Below the pieces are notes generated by a model that saw only the letters and a list, made by a program, of their open reading frames with translations, ran no database searches and was not told the DNA's origin. 64,000 bases of DNA from Sphingomonas sp. LY54 (GTDB lineage: Bacteria; Pseudomonadota; Alphaproteobacteria; Sphingomonadales; Sphingomonadaceae). Below, piece after piece: positions 36,384-46,050 of the stretch. Location: contig NZ_CP141588.1 of assembly GCF_035594035.1 (NCBI RefSeq), positions 992,001-1,056,000 of the forward strand, read 5' to 3'. Position 1 is the stretch's first letter; each line of letters starts with the position of its first letter. The position numbers were made by a program, and so were the translations under genes.

Positions 36384-36914
36384 ATGATGACCATAAGAGC
36401 CGTTTTGTTAGGGGCCGCCGCTGCAATTTTGACCACAAGCCCGGCCTGTTCGCAGGATAAGGGGCCGAGCGACGCCCAAATCGCCCATATCGCCTACAGC
36501 GCCGGCCAGATCGACGTCGAAGCGGGCAAGCAGGCGCTGGCCAGGGCGCAGGACCCCGCCGTGCGCGCGTTCGCCGAGACCATGGTCCGCGACCACGTCG
36601 CCGTGAACGACCAGGCGCTGGCGCTGGTCAAAAAGCTCGGCGTAACGCCCGAAGCCAATCCGGTGAGCGAGGGCCTGGCCAAGGAGGCCGCCGCGCAGAC
36701 CGCGCGGCTCGGCGCGCTCAAGGGTGCGGAATATGACCGCGCCTATGTCGCCAACGAAGTCGCCTTCCACCGCACCGTCAACGACGCGCTGCGCACGACG
36801 CTCATCCCCGCCGCCGACAATGCCGAATTGAAGGCCCTGCTGGAGACCGGCCTCACCCTGTTCCAGGCCCACCAGGCCCATGCCGAGCAGCTCGCCGCGA
36901 AGGCCGATAAATGA
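36384..36914 (+). CDS. DUF4142 secreted protein
   Basis: A 176-residue protein with a signal peptide (first 23 residues, AAAAILTTSPACS) and a helical DUF4142 domain: SAGQIDVEAGKQAL, VRAFAETMVRDHVAVNDQAL, YDRAYVANEVAFHRTVNDAL, FQAHQAHAEQL. The fold is a ferritin-like helix bundle in related proteins. The cysteine in PACSQ could act as a lipobox (weak). Its stop overlaps the cupredoxin start by four bases, so the two are translationally coupled. DUF4142 genes often sit with stress sigma factors. Confidence 0.88.
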   Translation: MMTIRAVLLGAAAAILTTSPACSQDKGPSDAQIAHIAYSAGQIDVEAGKQALARAQDPAVRAFAETMVRDHVAVNDQALALVKKLGVTPEANPVSEGLAKEAAAQTARLGALKGAEYDRAYVANEVAFHRTVNDALRTTLIPAADNAELKALLETGLTLFQAHQAHAEQLAAKADK

Positions 36915-37252
36915 CCATCGGCAAGCGCGGCGTCGCCCTGCTGCTGGCGGCGGCCGGCCTGAGCCTGGGTTGCACAGGATCGGACGCCGCGCCTGCCGCC
37001 CCGCGGACCCACGTCATCGTCGTCGACAAGATGCAGTTCGGGTCCGTCCCCCGCGGCATCCGCGTCGGCGACACGATCGAGTGGGCGAACAACGACCTGT
37101 TCCGCCACAACGCGACCGCGCGGGACGGCAGCTTCGCCGTCGACCTGCCGCCGCGCAGCAAGCGCAGGATGGTGGTCCGCAAGGCCGGCACGGTGCGCTT
37201 CTACTGCACCTTCCATCCCGCGATGCAGGGGTCGCTCGCCACCGCGAAATAG
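36911..37252 (+). CDS. Cupredoxin lipoprotein
   Basis: A 113-residue plastocyanin/pseudoazurin-type copper protein. A lipobox LSLGC (residues 17-21) suggests anchoring in a membrane. The type I copper ligands His66 (in FRHNAT), Cys99, His102 and Met105 (CTFHPAM) are all present. It could carry electrons or handle copper in the periplasm. It is coupled to the DUF4142 gene (ATGA). Confidence 0.9.
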   Translation: MTIGKRGVALLLAAAGLSLGCTGSDAAPAAPRTHVIVVDKMQFGSVPRGIRVGDTIEWANNDLFRHNATARDGSFAVDLPPRSKRRMVVRKAGTVRFYCTFHPAMQGSLATAK

Positions 37253-37265
37253 GCCGCCAAACACG

Positions 37266-37290
37266 GGAACCTCCCCTGCCCCGCGGCATC
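37266..37290 (+). promoter_or_regulatory. ECF-type promoter motif, copy 2
   Basis: GGAACCTC at 37266-37273, eleven bases, GGCATC at 37285-37290; same word and spacing as copy 1. It sits 32 bases before the folE GTG and also upstream of the ECF sigma gene, allowing autoregulation. Confidence 0.6.
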
Positions 37291-37321
37291 CAATGGCCTG
37301 AACCCAAAAGGGAGTGATCGA

Positions 37322-37945
37322 GTGGAGCTTATTCAACGCGCGCTGGTCAATGACGACGAAGTCGCGCTGGTCGACGACATTTCGCGACGCCTCGCGACCG
37401 AGCAGGCCGTCCGGACACTGATCGCGGCCGCAGGCGACGATCCGTCCCGAGAAGGCCTGCTCGACACGCCGGCGCGCGTCGCCAGGGCCTATGCCGAATG
37501 GTTCGCCGGCTACAGGATTGATCCCGCCCGGCTGCTCCAGCGCACCTTCGCCGCGGCGGACTATCGGGAACTCGTCCTGCTCCGTTCGATCCCGGTCCGT
37601 TCGATCTGCGAGCACCACATGGCGCCGATCACGGGCGTCGCCCATGTCGGCTATCTGCCCGCCGGCAGGGTCGTCGGCATCTCCAAGCTGGCGCGGGTCG
37701 TCGACGCTTATGCGCGGCGGCTGCAATTGCAGGAGCGCCTCACCAGCCAGATCGGGCAGACCATCGACGAGGTGCTGAAGCCGCGCGGCGTCGGCGTGAT
37801 CATCGAAGCCCATCACGGCTGCATGGCCAGCCGCGGCGTCAACCAGAACGGCATTTCCCTGGTCACCCAATGCTGGCTCGGCGCGTTCGAGACCGATGCC
37901 GAGCTCCGCCGCGATTTCACACAATCCGTCCAGCGTGGCATATAG
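37322..37945 (+). CDS. folE: GTP cyclohydrolase I
   Basis: A 207-residue enzyme that converts GTP to 7,8-dihydroneopterin triphosphate, first step of folate (and other pterin) synthesis. Zinc ligands Cys96 (in ICEHHMAP), His99 and Cys167 (HHGCM) are present, as is the substrate-binding LQERLT region. It starts at GTG 37322 behind AAGGGAGT. It sits six bases ahead of the ECF sigma gene, downstream of a cupredoxin, an unusual context for folE and suggesting stress-responsive expression. Confidence 0.93.
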   Translation: MELIQRALVNDDEVALVDDISRRLATEQAVRTLIAAAGDDPSREGLLDTPARVARAYAEWFAGYRIDPARLLQRTFAAADYRELVLLRSIPVRSICEHHMAPITGVAHVGYLPAGRVVGISKLARVVDAYARRLQLQERLTSQIGQTIDEVLKPRGVGVIIEAHHGCMASRGVNQNGISLVTQCWLGAFETDAELRRDFTQSVQRGI

Positions 37946-37950
37946 GGGCC

Positions 37951-38664
37951 ATGGCGACACTAGCCGACGCCCCCGAAATCCACGACCAGCGGCCCGCCGA
38001 GGCCGGCTATGCGGACGACCTCGCGCTCGTGCGAGGCTTCGCCGCGCGGCAGCCGGAAGCCGTGCGCCTGATCACGGCACGCAACAACCAACGCCTGTTC
38101 CGCGCCGCCTGGGCGATCCTGCGCAATCGCGCCGAGGCCGAGGACGCGGTCCAGAGCGCCTATCTCAAGGCCTTCGCCGCCGCGGGCTCGTTCGAGGCAC
38201 GATCCTCGCTGACGACCTGGCTGACCCGGATCGCGATCAATGAGGCGCTCGGCCGCCGCCGCGCCGCGCAGCGGCGCATGGCCGGCCTCGACGGAAGCTC
38301 GGTAACGGTGCTCGACGACTATCGGGACAAGATGATGCGCGGATCGACCACCACCCTGCTGCCGGACGGCGCATTGGCGCGCCTGCAGATCCGGCAGATG
38401 CTCGAGGAAGCCATTGCCAGGCTGCCCGACCATTTCCGCACGGTCTTCGTGCTGCGCGAGATCGAGGGGATGAGCGTGGAGGAGGTTGCCGCAGCGCTCG
38501 CCATCGCGCCCGCGACCGTCAAGACCCGCACGCTGCGCGCCCGCCAGCGTCTGCGTGAGGCGCTGGCGCCCGACATCCAGACCGCGCTGCAGGGCACTTT
38601 CCCGTTCGCCGGCGTCGACTGCGTCGCCATGACGCAATGGGTGGAACGGCAGATTTGCGCCTAG
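37951..38664 (+). CDS. ECF-family RNA polymerase sigma factor
   Basis: A 237-residue sigma factor. Region 2 (about 40-105) contains AWAILRNRAEAEDAVQSAYLKAFAA and SSLTTWLTRIAINEAL; region 4 (about 150-205) contains LPDHFRTVFVLREIEGMSVEEVAAAL and the helix-turn-helix ATVKTRTLRARQRLREAL. A C-terminal extra of about 25 residues with two cysteines (VDCVAMTQWVERQIC) is unusual and could serve in redox or zinc-linked control. No anti-sigma gene is next to it. It follows folE by five bases. Confidence 0.9.
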   Translation: MATLADAPEIHDQRPAEAGYADDLALVRGFAARQPEAVRLITARNNQRLFRAAWAILRNRAEAEDAVQSAYLKAFAAAGSFEARSSLTTWLTRIAINEALGRRRAAQRRMAGLDGSSVTVLDDYRDKMMRGSTTTLLPDGALARLQIRQMLEEAIARLPDHFRTVFVLREIEGMSVEEVAAALAIAPATVKTRTLRARQRLREALAPDIQTALQGTFPFAGVDCVAMTQWVERQICA

Positions 38665-38688
38665 CTTGATGGCGTTGTCGGGCCGGCG

Positions 38689-39759
38689 TCACATGCTGAG
38701 CGGCGCCGCATAGCCGGTCAGTTCGAGATAGCCGCGGCCGCCAGGCGTAGTCACCGCACCCTCCCAATAGACCGGCATGCCGGCGCTGCGGCCGTCCAGT
38801 TCCTGGGCGTCGAACAAGGGCGTGAGCCGATACGTGCGCACGCCCTCGGGAAGGCGGAGCATGAGATCGGTTTCGACCGGATAGATCGCGCCGGTGGCCG
38901 GCGAGCGCCAGCGGCGGCGCGGCGCGAAGCGCACGTCGTCCGGTCCCAGCAGGACGACGCCGCCGTCCGGCCGGCGCAAAGTGCCCCCGGCATAGAACGT
39001 GTCGCCCTTCGCGCCGCGCACGCGGAACGCCATCAGCGCGCCGCCGTCGTCGAGATTGATGCCCGCCCAGTCCCAGCCGGCGGCGCCCGGCGCGAGCAGG
39101 GTCGACGACCATTCGCGGTCGAGCCAGCCAGTGCCCGTCACCGCCAGCCGCTTGCCGCCGCGCGTCGCCGTACCGGTCACTTTCAATTGCGGCAGCGAAT
39201 AATAATAGCTCGCCTGCTCCGGCCGCGGCCCCTTCTGGCTGTATCCGCCGCGGCCGTTGGCCATCACGGACTGGGTCGGGACGAAGGCGAGGTCGAGCGC
39301 GAATTCGCGCGATGACGCCGCCGCCCGGAATTGCCCGCCCGGATCGCGGCGGAGGCGCCAATCGAGCAATGTCACATCGGCATCGTCGCTGCGCGCCTCG
39401 GCGATCCCGAAGCCGCCGCGGGCGGCGCGCTGGTCGTGGAGCAGGCGCCCCGTCGCCGGATCCGACAGCGCGGCATGCGCGAACAGGATCTGGCGCGGCG
39501 CGAAGGCGCTGGGATTGGCGGGGTCGACGGCGGGCCGCGAACGGAAGAAAGTGATCTGAAAGCCCAGCCGTTCGCCCGCGTCGGCCTGCAGCCAGCCGGT
39601 GAAATACCACCATTCGGTGCGGTAATCCGGATGGGCGCCGTGGTCTCGCGGAAAGCGGAATTCGAGCCCGGGCTTTACCTCGGGATAGGTGACGAGCGCT
39701 TCGTCGGCCGGCGCCGCCACGGCCAAGCCGAGCAAAGCGAGAGGCACCAGCCGCCGCAT
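38689..39759 (-). CDS. AttH/CrtC-like lipocalin, secreted
   Basis: A 356-residue protein with a signal peptide (MRRLVPLALLGLAVAAPA). The body matches the AttH/carotenoid-1,2-hydratase (CrtC) lipocalin-like family: DYRTEWWYFTGWLQA, HAALSDPATGRLLHDQR, TGTGWLDREWSS and the late GYLELTGYA. These proteins are two-lobed beta barrels that bind or modify hydrophobic compounds. The ATG overlaps the stop of the upstream permease gene (TGATG), so it is the last gene of the ABC operon and probably the periplasmic partner of the exporter. Enzymatic hydratase activity is not proven. Confidence 0.85.
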   Translation of the reverse strand: MRRLVPLALLGLAVAAPADEALVTYPEVKPGLEFRFPRDHGAHPDYRTEWWYFTGWLQADAGERLGFQITFFRSRPAVDPANPSAFAPRQILFAHAALSDPATGRLLHDQRAARGGFGIAEARSDDADVTLLDWRLRRDPGGQFRAAASSREFALDLAFVPTQSVMANGRGGYSQKGPRPEQASYYYSLPQLKVTGTATRGGKRLAVTGTGWLDREWSSTLLAPGAAGWDWAGINLDDGGALMAFRVRGAKGDTFYAGGTLRRPDGGVVLLGPDDVRFAPRRRWRSPATGAIYPVETDLMLRLPEGVRTYRLTPLFDAQELDGRSAGMPVYWEGAVTTPGGRGYLELTGYAAPLSM

Positions 39760-42281
39760 CACCAATCCTCGCTGACCGCGCGGACCGCGTCGCGCGAGAC
39801 GGCCCGGCGCCCGGCGAGCACGGCCGTTCCGGCCGACGTCGCCACCAAGGCGAGCCCGACGCTCGCCAGCAACGTCCACGGGATGCGCGTCGTCATCGTC
39901 CAGTTGAACGATTGCGGGTTGATCACGTGGATCAGGATCTGGCTGATGCCGAGCCCGAGCGCGATCCCCGCCGCCGCACCGATCAGCCCGAGCAGAGCCC
40001 CCTCGCCGGCCAGCATCGCCACGATCTGGCGCGGCGCCATGCCGACGTGACGGAGCATGCCGAATTCCTTGATCCGCGCCATGGCCTGGGCCGAGATGGT
40101 CGCCGCCACGCCGGCAAGGCCAATCAGGATCGCGATCGCCTCCAGCCCGTAGGTGATGGCGAAGCTGCGATCGAACAGGCGCAGCGCCTCGGCGCGCAAA
40201 GCCTTGGGCTCGAGCACCTGGACCCGCCCCGCCAGCGAGTCCGGAAGACGGCGCAGGATCTCGGACCGGACAGATTCGGCCGTCGCGCCGGGCGCGAGGT
40301 CCACCGCCGCCTCGCTTCGGTCCCGGTCTCCGGTCAGCGCGACATAATCCCGCTCATCGATGACGACAGCGCCTTGCTGGCGGGCATAATCGCGCCAGAT
40401 GCCGGCGACATGGCCCGGCGTACCGGATGGGCCGAACGGGAGCGTCAGCCGGTCGCCGGGACGAAGCCGGTAGATCCGCGCGGCCGGCTCGGAGAGCCAC
40501 AGTGCCAAACCCGGCCCCGTCTCCCGGGCGCGCTCGATCAGCGGCAGCGCATAGCCCGCCCCGCCGACCGGCCGCACGATCAGCGCCAATGACGGTAGCT
40601 CCGGATCGAGCGCCAGCGGCACCGTCTTGCTGAAGGCGATCGATTCGACGCCCGGCGTCCCCGCCAGCCGCCGCTGAGCATCGGCATCGAACAGAGGTTC
40701 GCTCGCGGCCGCGCCGACATAGAGATCGGCGCTGAGGAAGGCATCGAGCCAGTCGTCCACCGCGCCGCGGAAGCTGGTCACCATCACCGCCATCGCGATC
40801 ATGAGGGCGGTGCTCGCGACGATGCCGCCGAGCGCGGTGGCGGCCTGCGACGGCGCGCCGAGCAGCCGCCGCAGCGCGAGATCGAACCACGGCCGGCGCG
40901 TGTCGATCCTGGCCAGCAGCGCGAGCAGCGTCCGCGCCAGCCACGGCATCGCCGCCACGCCGCCGGCCAGCACCAGCCCGACCGCGATGTAACCGAACAA
41001 AGGCAGCCGGTTGACCGCAGGCAACAGCGCCGCGCCCGTGCCGGCCAGGATCAGCAGAAGCGCCGGGCGCCAGGCGGGCCGGCGGCGCGGGTCGACCGGA
41101 TCCCCGGCGTCCTTGAGCGCTTCGGCCGGCACGATCCGCCCGGCCTGCAGCGCCGGCGCGAGACTTCCCGCCAGCGCCGTCGTCACGCCGAAGAGGAAGA
41201 AAAGCAGGGCCGCCAGCGGCGAGAATAAAAGATCGGGCGTCGCGTTGTCGAAATAGCCGCCGCCGAGGTCCGCGCCGACGAACCGCAGCACCAGGGCGGC
41301 CAGCCCATAGCCGAGTATCAGCCCGATCATGGCCCCGGTGATACCGAGCACGGCGCCTTCGCCGACGAGGTGCCGGACGAGATCCCTTTTCTCCAGCCCC
41401 AAGGTCCGCAGCAAGGCCAGCTGCCGCAGCCGCCGCGTGACCGACAGCGACTGCGCCGAATAAACGAGGAAGCCGCCGGTGATCAGCGCGACGAGGGCCA
41501 GCATGTCGAGATTGACGCGGTAGGCGCGCGACAGGCTGTCGCCACGCCGGCTTTCCCCCTCGGGGTCGGTGAGCCGGGTACCGCCAGGCAGCACGTTTTC
41601 GACCGCCGCCCGCACCCGGCCAATGCCGGCTCCCTGGCGCAATCGGAGATCGACCCGCTCGATGCGGCCGAGCCGCCCAAAGCGCCACTGCGCCGCGGCG
41701 ATGTCGACGACGGCCACGGCCTGCCCGGCCGCGACTCCGGGCAGGTCGCCGCCGACGGTGAAGACATGCTCGCGGCGCCCGACCCGCACGGTCGCACGAT
41801 CGCCCGGCGCCAGGCCTGTGCGCCTCCGCCCCTCCGCCGAGAGGTGGATCATGCCCTGGTCGAACGCGGAATCGACCGCCGCGCCGCCTTTGTACGCGGG
41901 CACCAGAGCGGGCGTGACCTGGAGCGCGCGCAGCACGTCCAGCCCCAGCAAGGTCACGCGCGCCTCTCCGATGCGGGCGTCGAGCTGCACCACCGGGCTG
42001 GCGTCCGCCACCCCGTCGACACGGAACAGGCGCGGATAGACTCGCTCGTCGAAGCCGCCCGACGCGACCGACCGCACCTGAAGGTCGGCGCCCCCCGACA
42101 CGCTGCGTACCGCCGCGCCGAACGCCTCGGCGGCCGAGCGGTTGATGACATGGACCGCGAACGCGAGCGCGACGCCGATCGCGATCGCCAGCACCGCCAG
42201 CACGAACCGGATCGGGAAGGCGCGCCATTCGCCCGCGATCAGCCAGCGCCATGCGCCGCCGGCGGAACGCGCCTCAGCCAC
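39759..42281 (-). CDS. FtsX-like ABC exporter permease, fused double unit
   Basis: An 840-residue inner-membrane permease with two FtsX/MacB-PCD-type periplasmic domains and eight to ten transmembrane helices arranged as 1+3 and 1+3 with a short middle helix pair. It starts RWLIAGEWRAFPIRFVLAVLAIAIGVALAF, has LALVALITGGFLVYSAQSLSVTRRLRQLALLRTLG near 266-300, and ends with a second FtsX core (RIKEFGMLRHVGMAPRQIVAML). Such duplicated permeases pair with LolD-like ATPases. It overlaps the ATPase gene by eight bases. Confidence 0.88.
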   Translation of the reverse strand: MAEARSAGGAWRWLIAGEWRAFPIRFVLAVLAIAIGVALAFAVHVINRSAAEAFGAAVRSVSGGADLQVRSVASGGFDERVYPRLFRVDGVADASPVVQLDARIGEARVTLLGLDVLRALQVTPALVPAYKGGAAVDSAFDQGMIHLSAEGRRRTGLAPGDRATVRVGRREHVFTVGGDLPGVAAGQAVAVVDIAAAQWRFGRLGRIERVDLRLRQGAGIGRVRAAVENVLPGGTRLTDPEGESRRGDSLSRAYRVNLDMLALVALITGGFLVYSAQSLSVTRRLRQLALLRTLGLEKRDLVRHLVGEGAVLGITGAMIGLILGYGLAALVLRFVGADLGGGYFDNATPDLLFSPLAALLFFLFGVTTALAGSLAPALQAGRIVPAEALKDAGDPVDPRRRPAWRPALLLILAGTGAALLPAVNRLPLFGYIAVGLVLAGGVAAMPWLARTLLALLARIDTRRPWFDLALRRLLGAPSQAATALGGIVASTALMIAMAVMVTSFRGAVDDWLDAFLSADLYVGAAASEPLFDADAQRRLAGTPGVESIAFSKTVPLALDPELPSLALIVRPVGGAGYALPLIERARETGPGLALWLSEPAARIYRLRPGDRLTLPFGPSGTPGHVAGIWRDYARQQGAVVIDERDYVALTGDRDRSEAAVDLAPGATAESVRSEILRRLPDSLAGRVQVLEPKALRAEALRLFDRSFAITYGLEAIAILIGLAGVAATISAQAMARIKEFGMLRHVGMAPRQIVAMLAGEGALLGLIGAAAGIALGLGISQILIHVINPQSFNWTMTTRIPWTLLASVGLALVATSAGTAVLAGRRAVSRDAVRAVSEDW

Positions 42282-42951
42282 CGCCCGCGACCAGCCCGGC
42301 CGGGGTCAGCAGCAACTGCCGGTCCGCGCTCGCCGCCGCCGTCGGCGAGTGGGTGACCAGCACCATCGCCGCGCCGGTCTCCCGCACTGTGCCTCCGAGC
42401 AGGGCCATGACCTGGGCGGCCGTCTCGGGATCGAGATTGCCGGTGGGCTCGTCGGCAAGGATCAGGGACGGGGCGTGGACCAGCGCCCGTGCGATAGCCA
42501 CGCGCTGGAGCTCGCCGCCCGACAGTTCCTTGGGGTAGCTGTGAAGCCTGCCGCCGAGCCCGACCAGACCGAGCAGCCTGCCGGCCTGCGCCAGCGCGTC
42601 CGCCCGTCTTTTCCCCTGCAGCACCAGCGGCAGGGCGACGTTGCGGGCGAGATCGAGATGCGGCAGCACGTGAAAGGCCTGGAAGACAAAGCCGATCGCG
42701 TCGCGCCGCAGCCGGGTGCGCGCACTCTCGTCGAGCCCGGCAAGCTGCCGGCCCGCGACGATCACTTCGCCGCTGTCGGGCACGTCGAGGCCGGCGATGA
42801 TGTTGAGCAGGGTCGATTTGCCAACGCCCGATTCGCCGCGGATCGCGACATGCTCGCCGCGCGCCACCGCCAGGCCGAGCCCGTCGAACAGGATCCGGCC
42901 GCCCGGCAGGGCCTTGCGCAACGCGACGAGCTCGAGGGCGGGATCGCTCAT
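42274..42951 (-). CDS. LolD-like ABC ATP-binding protein
   Basis: A 225-residue ATPase of the MacB/LolD type. Walker A GESGVGKS is at residues 39-46, Q-loop near FVFQAFHVLPHL, signature ELSGGELQRVAIARAL, Walker B LILADEPTGNLD and H-loop VTHS. It powers the adjacent permease. Start 42951 (MSDPAL) is preferred to an upstream ATG nine bases earlier. First gene of ABC ATPase-permease-lipocalin. Confidence 0.93.
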   Translation of the reverse strand: MSDPALELVALRKALPGGRILFDGLGLAVARGEHVAIRGESGVGKSTLLNIIAGLDVPDSGEVIVAGRQLAGLDESARTRLRRDAIGFVFQAFHVLPHLDLARNVALPLVLQGKRRADALAQAGRLLGLVGLGGRLHSYPKELSGGELQRVAIARALVHAPSLILADEPTGNLDPETAAQVMALLGGTVRETGAAMVLVTHSPTAAASADRQLLLTPAGLVAGGG

Positions 42952-43050
42952 CGGCCGCACGATAGAGCGCGACCCGCGCCCGGGAAAGCGGCGGCGCGCT
43001 CGTAATTTTTCCGTCGCGCGGGCCGAACATGGGCGCTAGGGGCGCAAGCC

Positions 43051-44175
43051 ATGCCCCCGTTCGACATGCAGGTCCGCGACCTGGAGGAGCTTTCCCGCCA
43101 GAGCCGGCGCCGGTCCCTCATTCCCCGCGCCGGCCACGATTTCGCGTCCAACGACTATCTCGCTTTGGCCTCCTCGCCGCGGCTGAAACAGGCCGTTGCC
43201 GAGGCGCTCGAGCGGGGCGTCCCGCTCGGCTCCGGCGGCTCGCGGCTGCTGCGCGGCAACCACGAAGAGCATGAGGCGCTTGAGGCGGAGGCGGCGTGCC
43301 TGTTCGGCACCGAGGCCAGCCTGTTCTTCTCGAGCGGCTATGCCGCCAATGCCGCGTTGCTCTCGACGTTGCCGCAGCGCGGCGACCTCATCGTCTATGA
43401 CGAATTGGTCCACGCCAGCAGCCACGAGGGCATGCGCCTCAGCCGGGCCTTGTGCCTGTCCGCCGTCCATAACGACGCGGACGCCTTCGAGAGCGCGATC
43501 GCCGCCTGGCGGCGCGGCGGCGGCGCCGGCAAGGTCTGGATCGCGGTCGAGAGCCTCTACAGCATGGAGGGCGACCGCGCGCCGCTCGACGCGCTCGCGG
43601 CATTGGCCGACCGCCACGACGCCGTGCTCGTCATCGACGAGGCGCACGCGACCGGCGTGTTCGGGCCCGACGGCCGCGGCCTCGCGGCGCATCTCGACGG
43701 GCGCGACAACGTCATCACCGTGCGCACCTGCGGCAAGGCCCTCGGCTGCGAGGGCGCGCTGGTCTGCGGGCCGGCGCCCGTGCGCGATTTCCTCGTCAAT
43801 CGCGGCCGCGCCTTCATCTTCTCGACCGCGCCCTCGCCGCTGATGGCAGCCGCGGTCCGCGCCGCCTTGCGTCTGCTGGTCGACGAGCCGGAGCGGCAGG
43901 CGCGGCTCCACGGCCTGATCGAGGCCGCCGCGCGCCGGCTGGTCCCACTCGGCGCGACCGCGTCGGGAACGCAGATCCTGCCGCTGATCCTCGGCGACGA
44001 TGCGCGCACCATGGCGGTCGCCGCACGCCTGCAGGAGGCCGGATTCGACGTGCGCGGCATCCGCCCGCCGACCGTCCCCGCCGGCACGGCGCGGCTGCGC
44101 ATCTCGCTCACGCTCAATGTCGACGAGGCGGCGGTGGCGGCGCTGGGCGACGCGATCGAGGCGGCTTGGGCATGA
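43051..44175 (+). CDS. bioF: 8-amino-7-oxononanoate synthase
   Basis: A 374-residue PLP enzyme that condenses pimeloyl-ACP with alanine in biotin synthesis. Motifs: [47 protein letters not shown] and the PLP-lysine Lys229 in [11 protein letters not shown]. First of three coupled genes bioF-bioD-bioA; its stop overlaps bioD by four bases (ATGA). Confidence 0.93.
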   Translation: MPPFDMQVRDLEELSRQSRRRSLIPRAGHDFASNDYLALASSPRLKQAVAEALERGVPLGSGGSRLLRGNHEEHEALEAEAACLFGTEASLFFSSGYAANAALLSTLPQRGDLIVYDELVHASSHEGMRLSRALCLSAVHNDADAFESAIAAWRRGGGAGKVWIAVESLYSMEGDRAPLDALAALADRHDAVLVIDEAHATGVFGPDGRGLAAHLDGRDNVITVRTCGKALGCEGALVCGPAPVRDFLVNRGRAFIFSTAPSPLMAAAVRAALRLLVDEPERQARLHGLIEAAARRLVPLGATASGTQILPLILGDDARTMAVAARLQEAGFDVRGIRPPTVPAGTARLRISLTLNVDEAAVAALGDAIEAAWA

Positions 44176-44789
44176 CGATAATCGTCACCGGCACCGACAC
44201 CGGCATCGGCAAGACGATCTTCGCCGCCGCGCTCGCCGGGGCGCTCGGCGGCCATTATTGGAAGCCGATCCAGTCGGGGCTCGAGGAAGCGAGCGACAGC
44301 GCGACCGTGGCCGGCTTGTCGGGCCTCGCGCCGGACCGAATCCTGGCCGAGGCCTATCGCCTCTCTGCGCCGCGTTCGCCGCACCTCGCCGCGGAGCTGG
44401 ACGCCGTGACGATCGACCCGGACAGGCTCACCCCGCCGGATCTCGATCCGCTCGTGGTCGAAGGCGCCGGCGGGCTGCTCGTGCCGGTGACGCGCGACCT
44501 TCTTTATGCCGACCTGTTCGCGCGCTGGGGCCATCGCGTCGTGCTGATCGCCCGCACCGGGCTCGGCACGATCAACCACAGCCTGCTCTCGATCGAGGCG
44601 CTCCGCGCGCGCCGCATCCCGATCCTCGGTGTCGCCTTTGTCGGCGAGGCGAACGAGGACAATGAGGCGATCGTCGCCAAGCTGGGCGGGGTGAAGCGGC
44701 TCGGTCGCCTGCCGCTCCTGGATCGGCTCGATCCGCGAGCCCTCGCTGCCGCTTTCGCGGCCCATTTCGACCTGGCCGATTTCCGGTGA
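44172..44789 (+). CDS. bioD: Dethiobiotin synthase
   Basis: A 205-residue ATP-dependent carboxylase that closes the ureido ring. The P-loop [10 protein letters not shown] lies at about residues 6-15, the KPIQSG substrate motif at about 33-38 and the later [14 protein letters not shown] 44172 sits within the bioF stop codon; it overlaps bioA (GTGA). Confidence 0.95.
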   Translation: MTIIVTGTDTGIGKTIFAAALAGALGGHYWKPIQSGLEEASDSATVAGLSGLAPDRILAEAYRLSAPRSPHLAAELDAVTIDPDRLTPPDLDPLVVEGAGGLLVPVTRDLLYADLFARWGHRVVLIARTGLGTINHSLLSIEALRARRIPILGVAFVGEANEDNEAIVAKLGGVKRLGRLPLLDRLDPRALAAAFAAHFDLADFR

Positions 44790-46024
44790 GCTCGCCGGTC
44801 TGGCATCCGTTCACCCAGCACGGCCTTGGCGAGCCGATCCCGCTCGTCACCCGCGCTGAGGGCGCCGCTCTCTACACGGCGGAGGGGCGCCGCATCGTCG
44901 ACGCCATCTCCTCCTGGTGGGTGACGACCCACAGCCACTGCCACCCGCGCATCATGGCGGCGATCGCGGAGCAGGCCGGAAAGCTCGACCAGATCATCTT
45001 CGCGGGCTGGACGCACGAGCCGGCCGAGACGCTGGCGCGATCGCTCGTCGAGATGATGCCGGCGCCGCTCGCCCACGTATTCTTCTCGGACAGCGGCTCG
45101 ACCAGCGTCGAGGTCGCGCTCAAGATGGCGCTCGGTTACTGGGCCAATCGCGGCGCGCCGCGGCACCGCATCCTCGTGATGGAGCACAGCTATCACGGCG
45201 ACACGATCGGCGCGATGTCAGTCGGCGCGCGCGGCGTCTTCAACCAGAGTTACGAGCCCTTGCTGTTCGACGTCGGCACCGTGCCCTTCCCCGCAGGGCA
45301 CGAGCAGGAGACGCTCGACGCGCTCGAAGCCTATTGCCGCGCGGCGCCGGCCGCTTTCATCGTCGAGCCGCTCGTGCTCGGCGCCGGCGGCATGCTCTTC
45401 TACCCGGCCGCCATATTGGCCGAGATGCGCGCCATCTGCGCGCGCCACGGCGTCCTGTTCATCGCCGACGAGGTGATGACCGGCTGGGGCCGCACCGGCA
45501 CCCTGCTCGCCTGCGAACAGGCCGGGATCGTGCCCGACATACTCTGCCTGTCGAAAGGCCTGACCGGCGGCGCGGTCCCGCTCGCGGTCACCCTCGCCAC
45601 GCCGCCGATCTTCGAAGCCCATGTCTCGCAGGACCGGGCCAAGCAGTTCTTCCACTCGTCGAGCTACACCGCCAACCCGATCGCCTGCGCCGCCGCCAAC
45701 GCCAATATCGCGATCTGGCGCGACGAGCCCGTTCTGGAGCGGGTGGCCGCGCTGGCCCGCCGTCAGGCCGAGCGCTTGGCGGGCCTCAAGGGGGTCGAAA
45801 ACAAGAGACAGATCGGCACCATCGCCGCGCTGGAGATCGCGGACGGCAGCGGCTCCTATTTGTCCGCGCTCGGCCCGCGGCTGCTCGCTTTCTTCCGCGA
45901 CCGCGACCTGCTGCTCCGCCCGCTCGGCAACACCGTCTATGTGATGCCGCCTTATTGCATCGAGGAAGCCGATCTCGACGCGATCTACGGAGCGATCGAA
46001 GAGGCGGCGGCTTCTTTCTCGTGA
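44786..46024 (+). CDS. bioA: Adenosylmethionine-8-amino-7-oxononanoate aminotransferase
   Basis: A 412-residue class III PLP aminotransferase converting KAPA to [15 protein letters not shown] at the N-terminus, [10 protein letters not shown], the PLP-lysine Lys257 in LSKGLTGG, and the aspartate in [14 protein letters not shown] support this. It starts at GTG 44786, overlapping the bioD stop. No bioB is present in this window. Confidence 0.95.
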   Translation: MSSPVWHPFTQHGLGEPIPLVTRAEGAALYTAEGRRIVDAISSWWVTTHSHCHPRIMAAIAEQAGKLDQIIFAGWTHEPAETLARSLVEMMPAPLAHVFFSDSGSTSVEVALKMALGYWANRGAPRHRILVMEHSYHGDTIGAMSVGARGVFNQSYEPLLFDVGTVPFPAGHEQETLDALEAYCRAAPAAFIVEPLVLGAGGMLFYPAAILAEMRAICARHGVLFIADEVMTGWGRTGTLLACEQAGIVPDILCLSKGLTGGAVPLAVTLATPPIFEAHVSQDRAKQFFHSSSYTANPIACAAANANIAIWRDEPVLERVAALARRQAERLAGLKGVENKRQIGTIAALEIADGSGSYLSALGPRLLAFFRDRDLLLRPLGNTVYVMPPYCIEEADLDAIYGAIEEAAASFS

Positions 46025-46050
46025 TAGGGTCGCGCGCAGGAGGATCCGTC

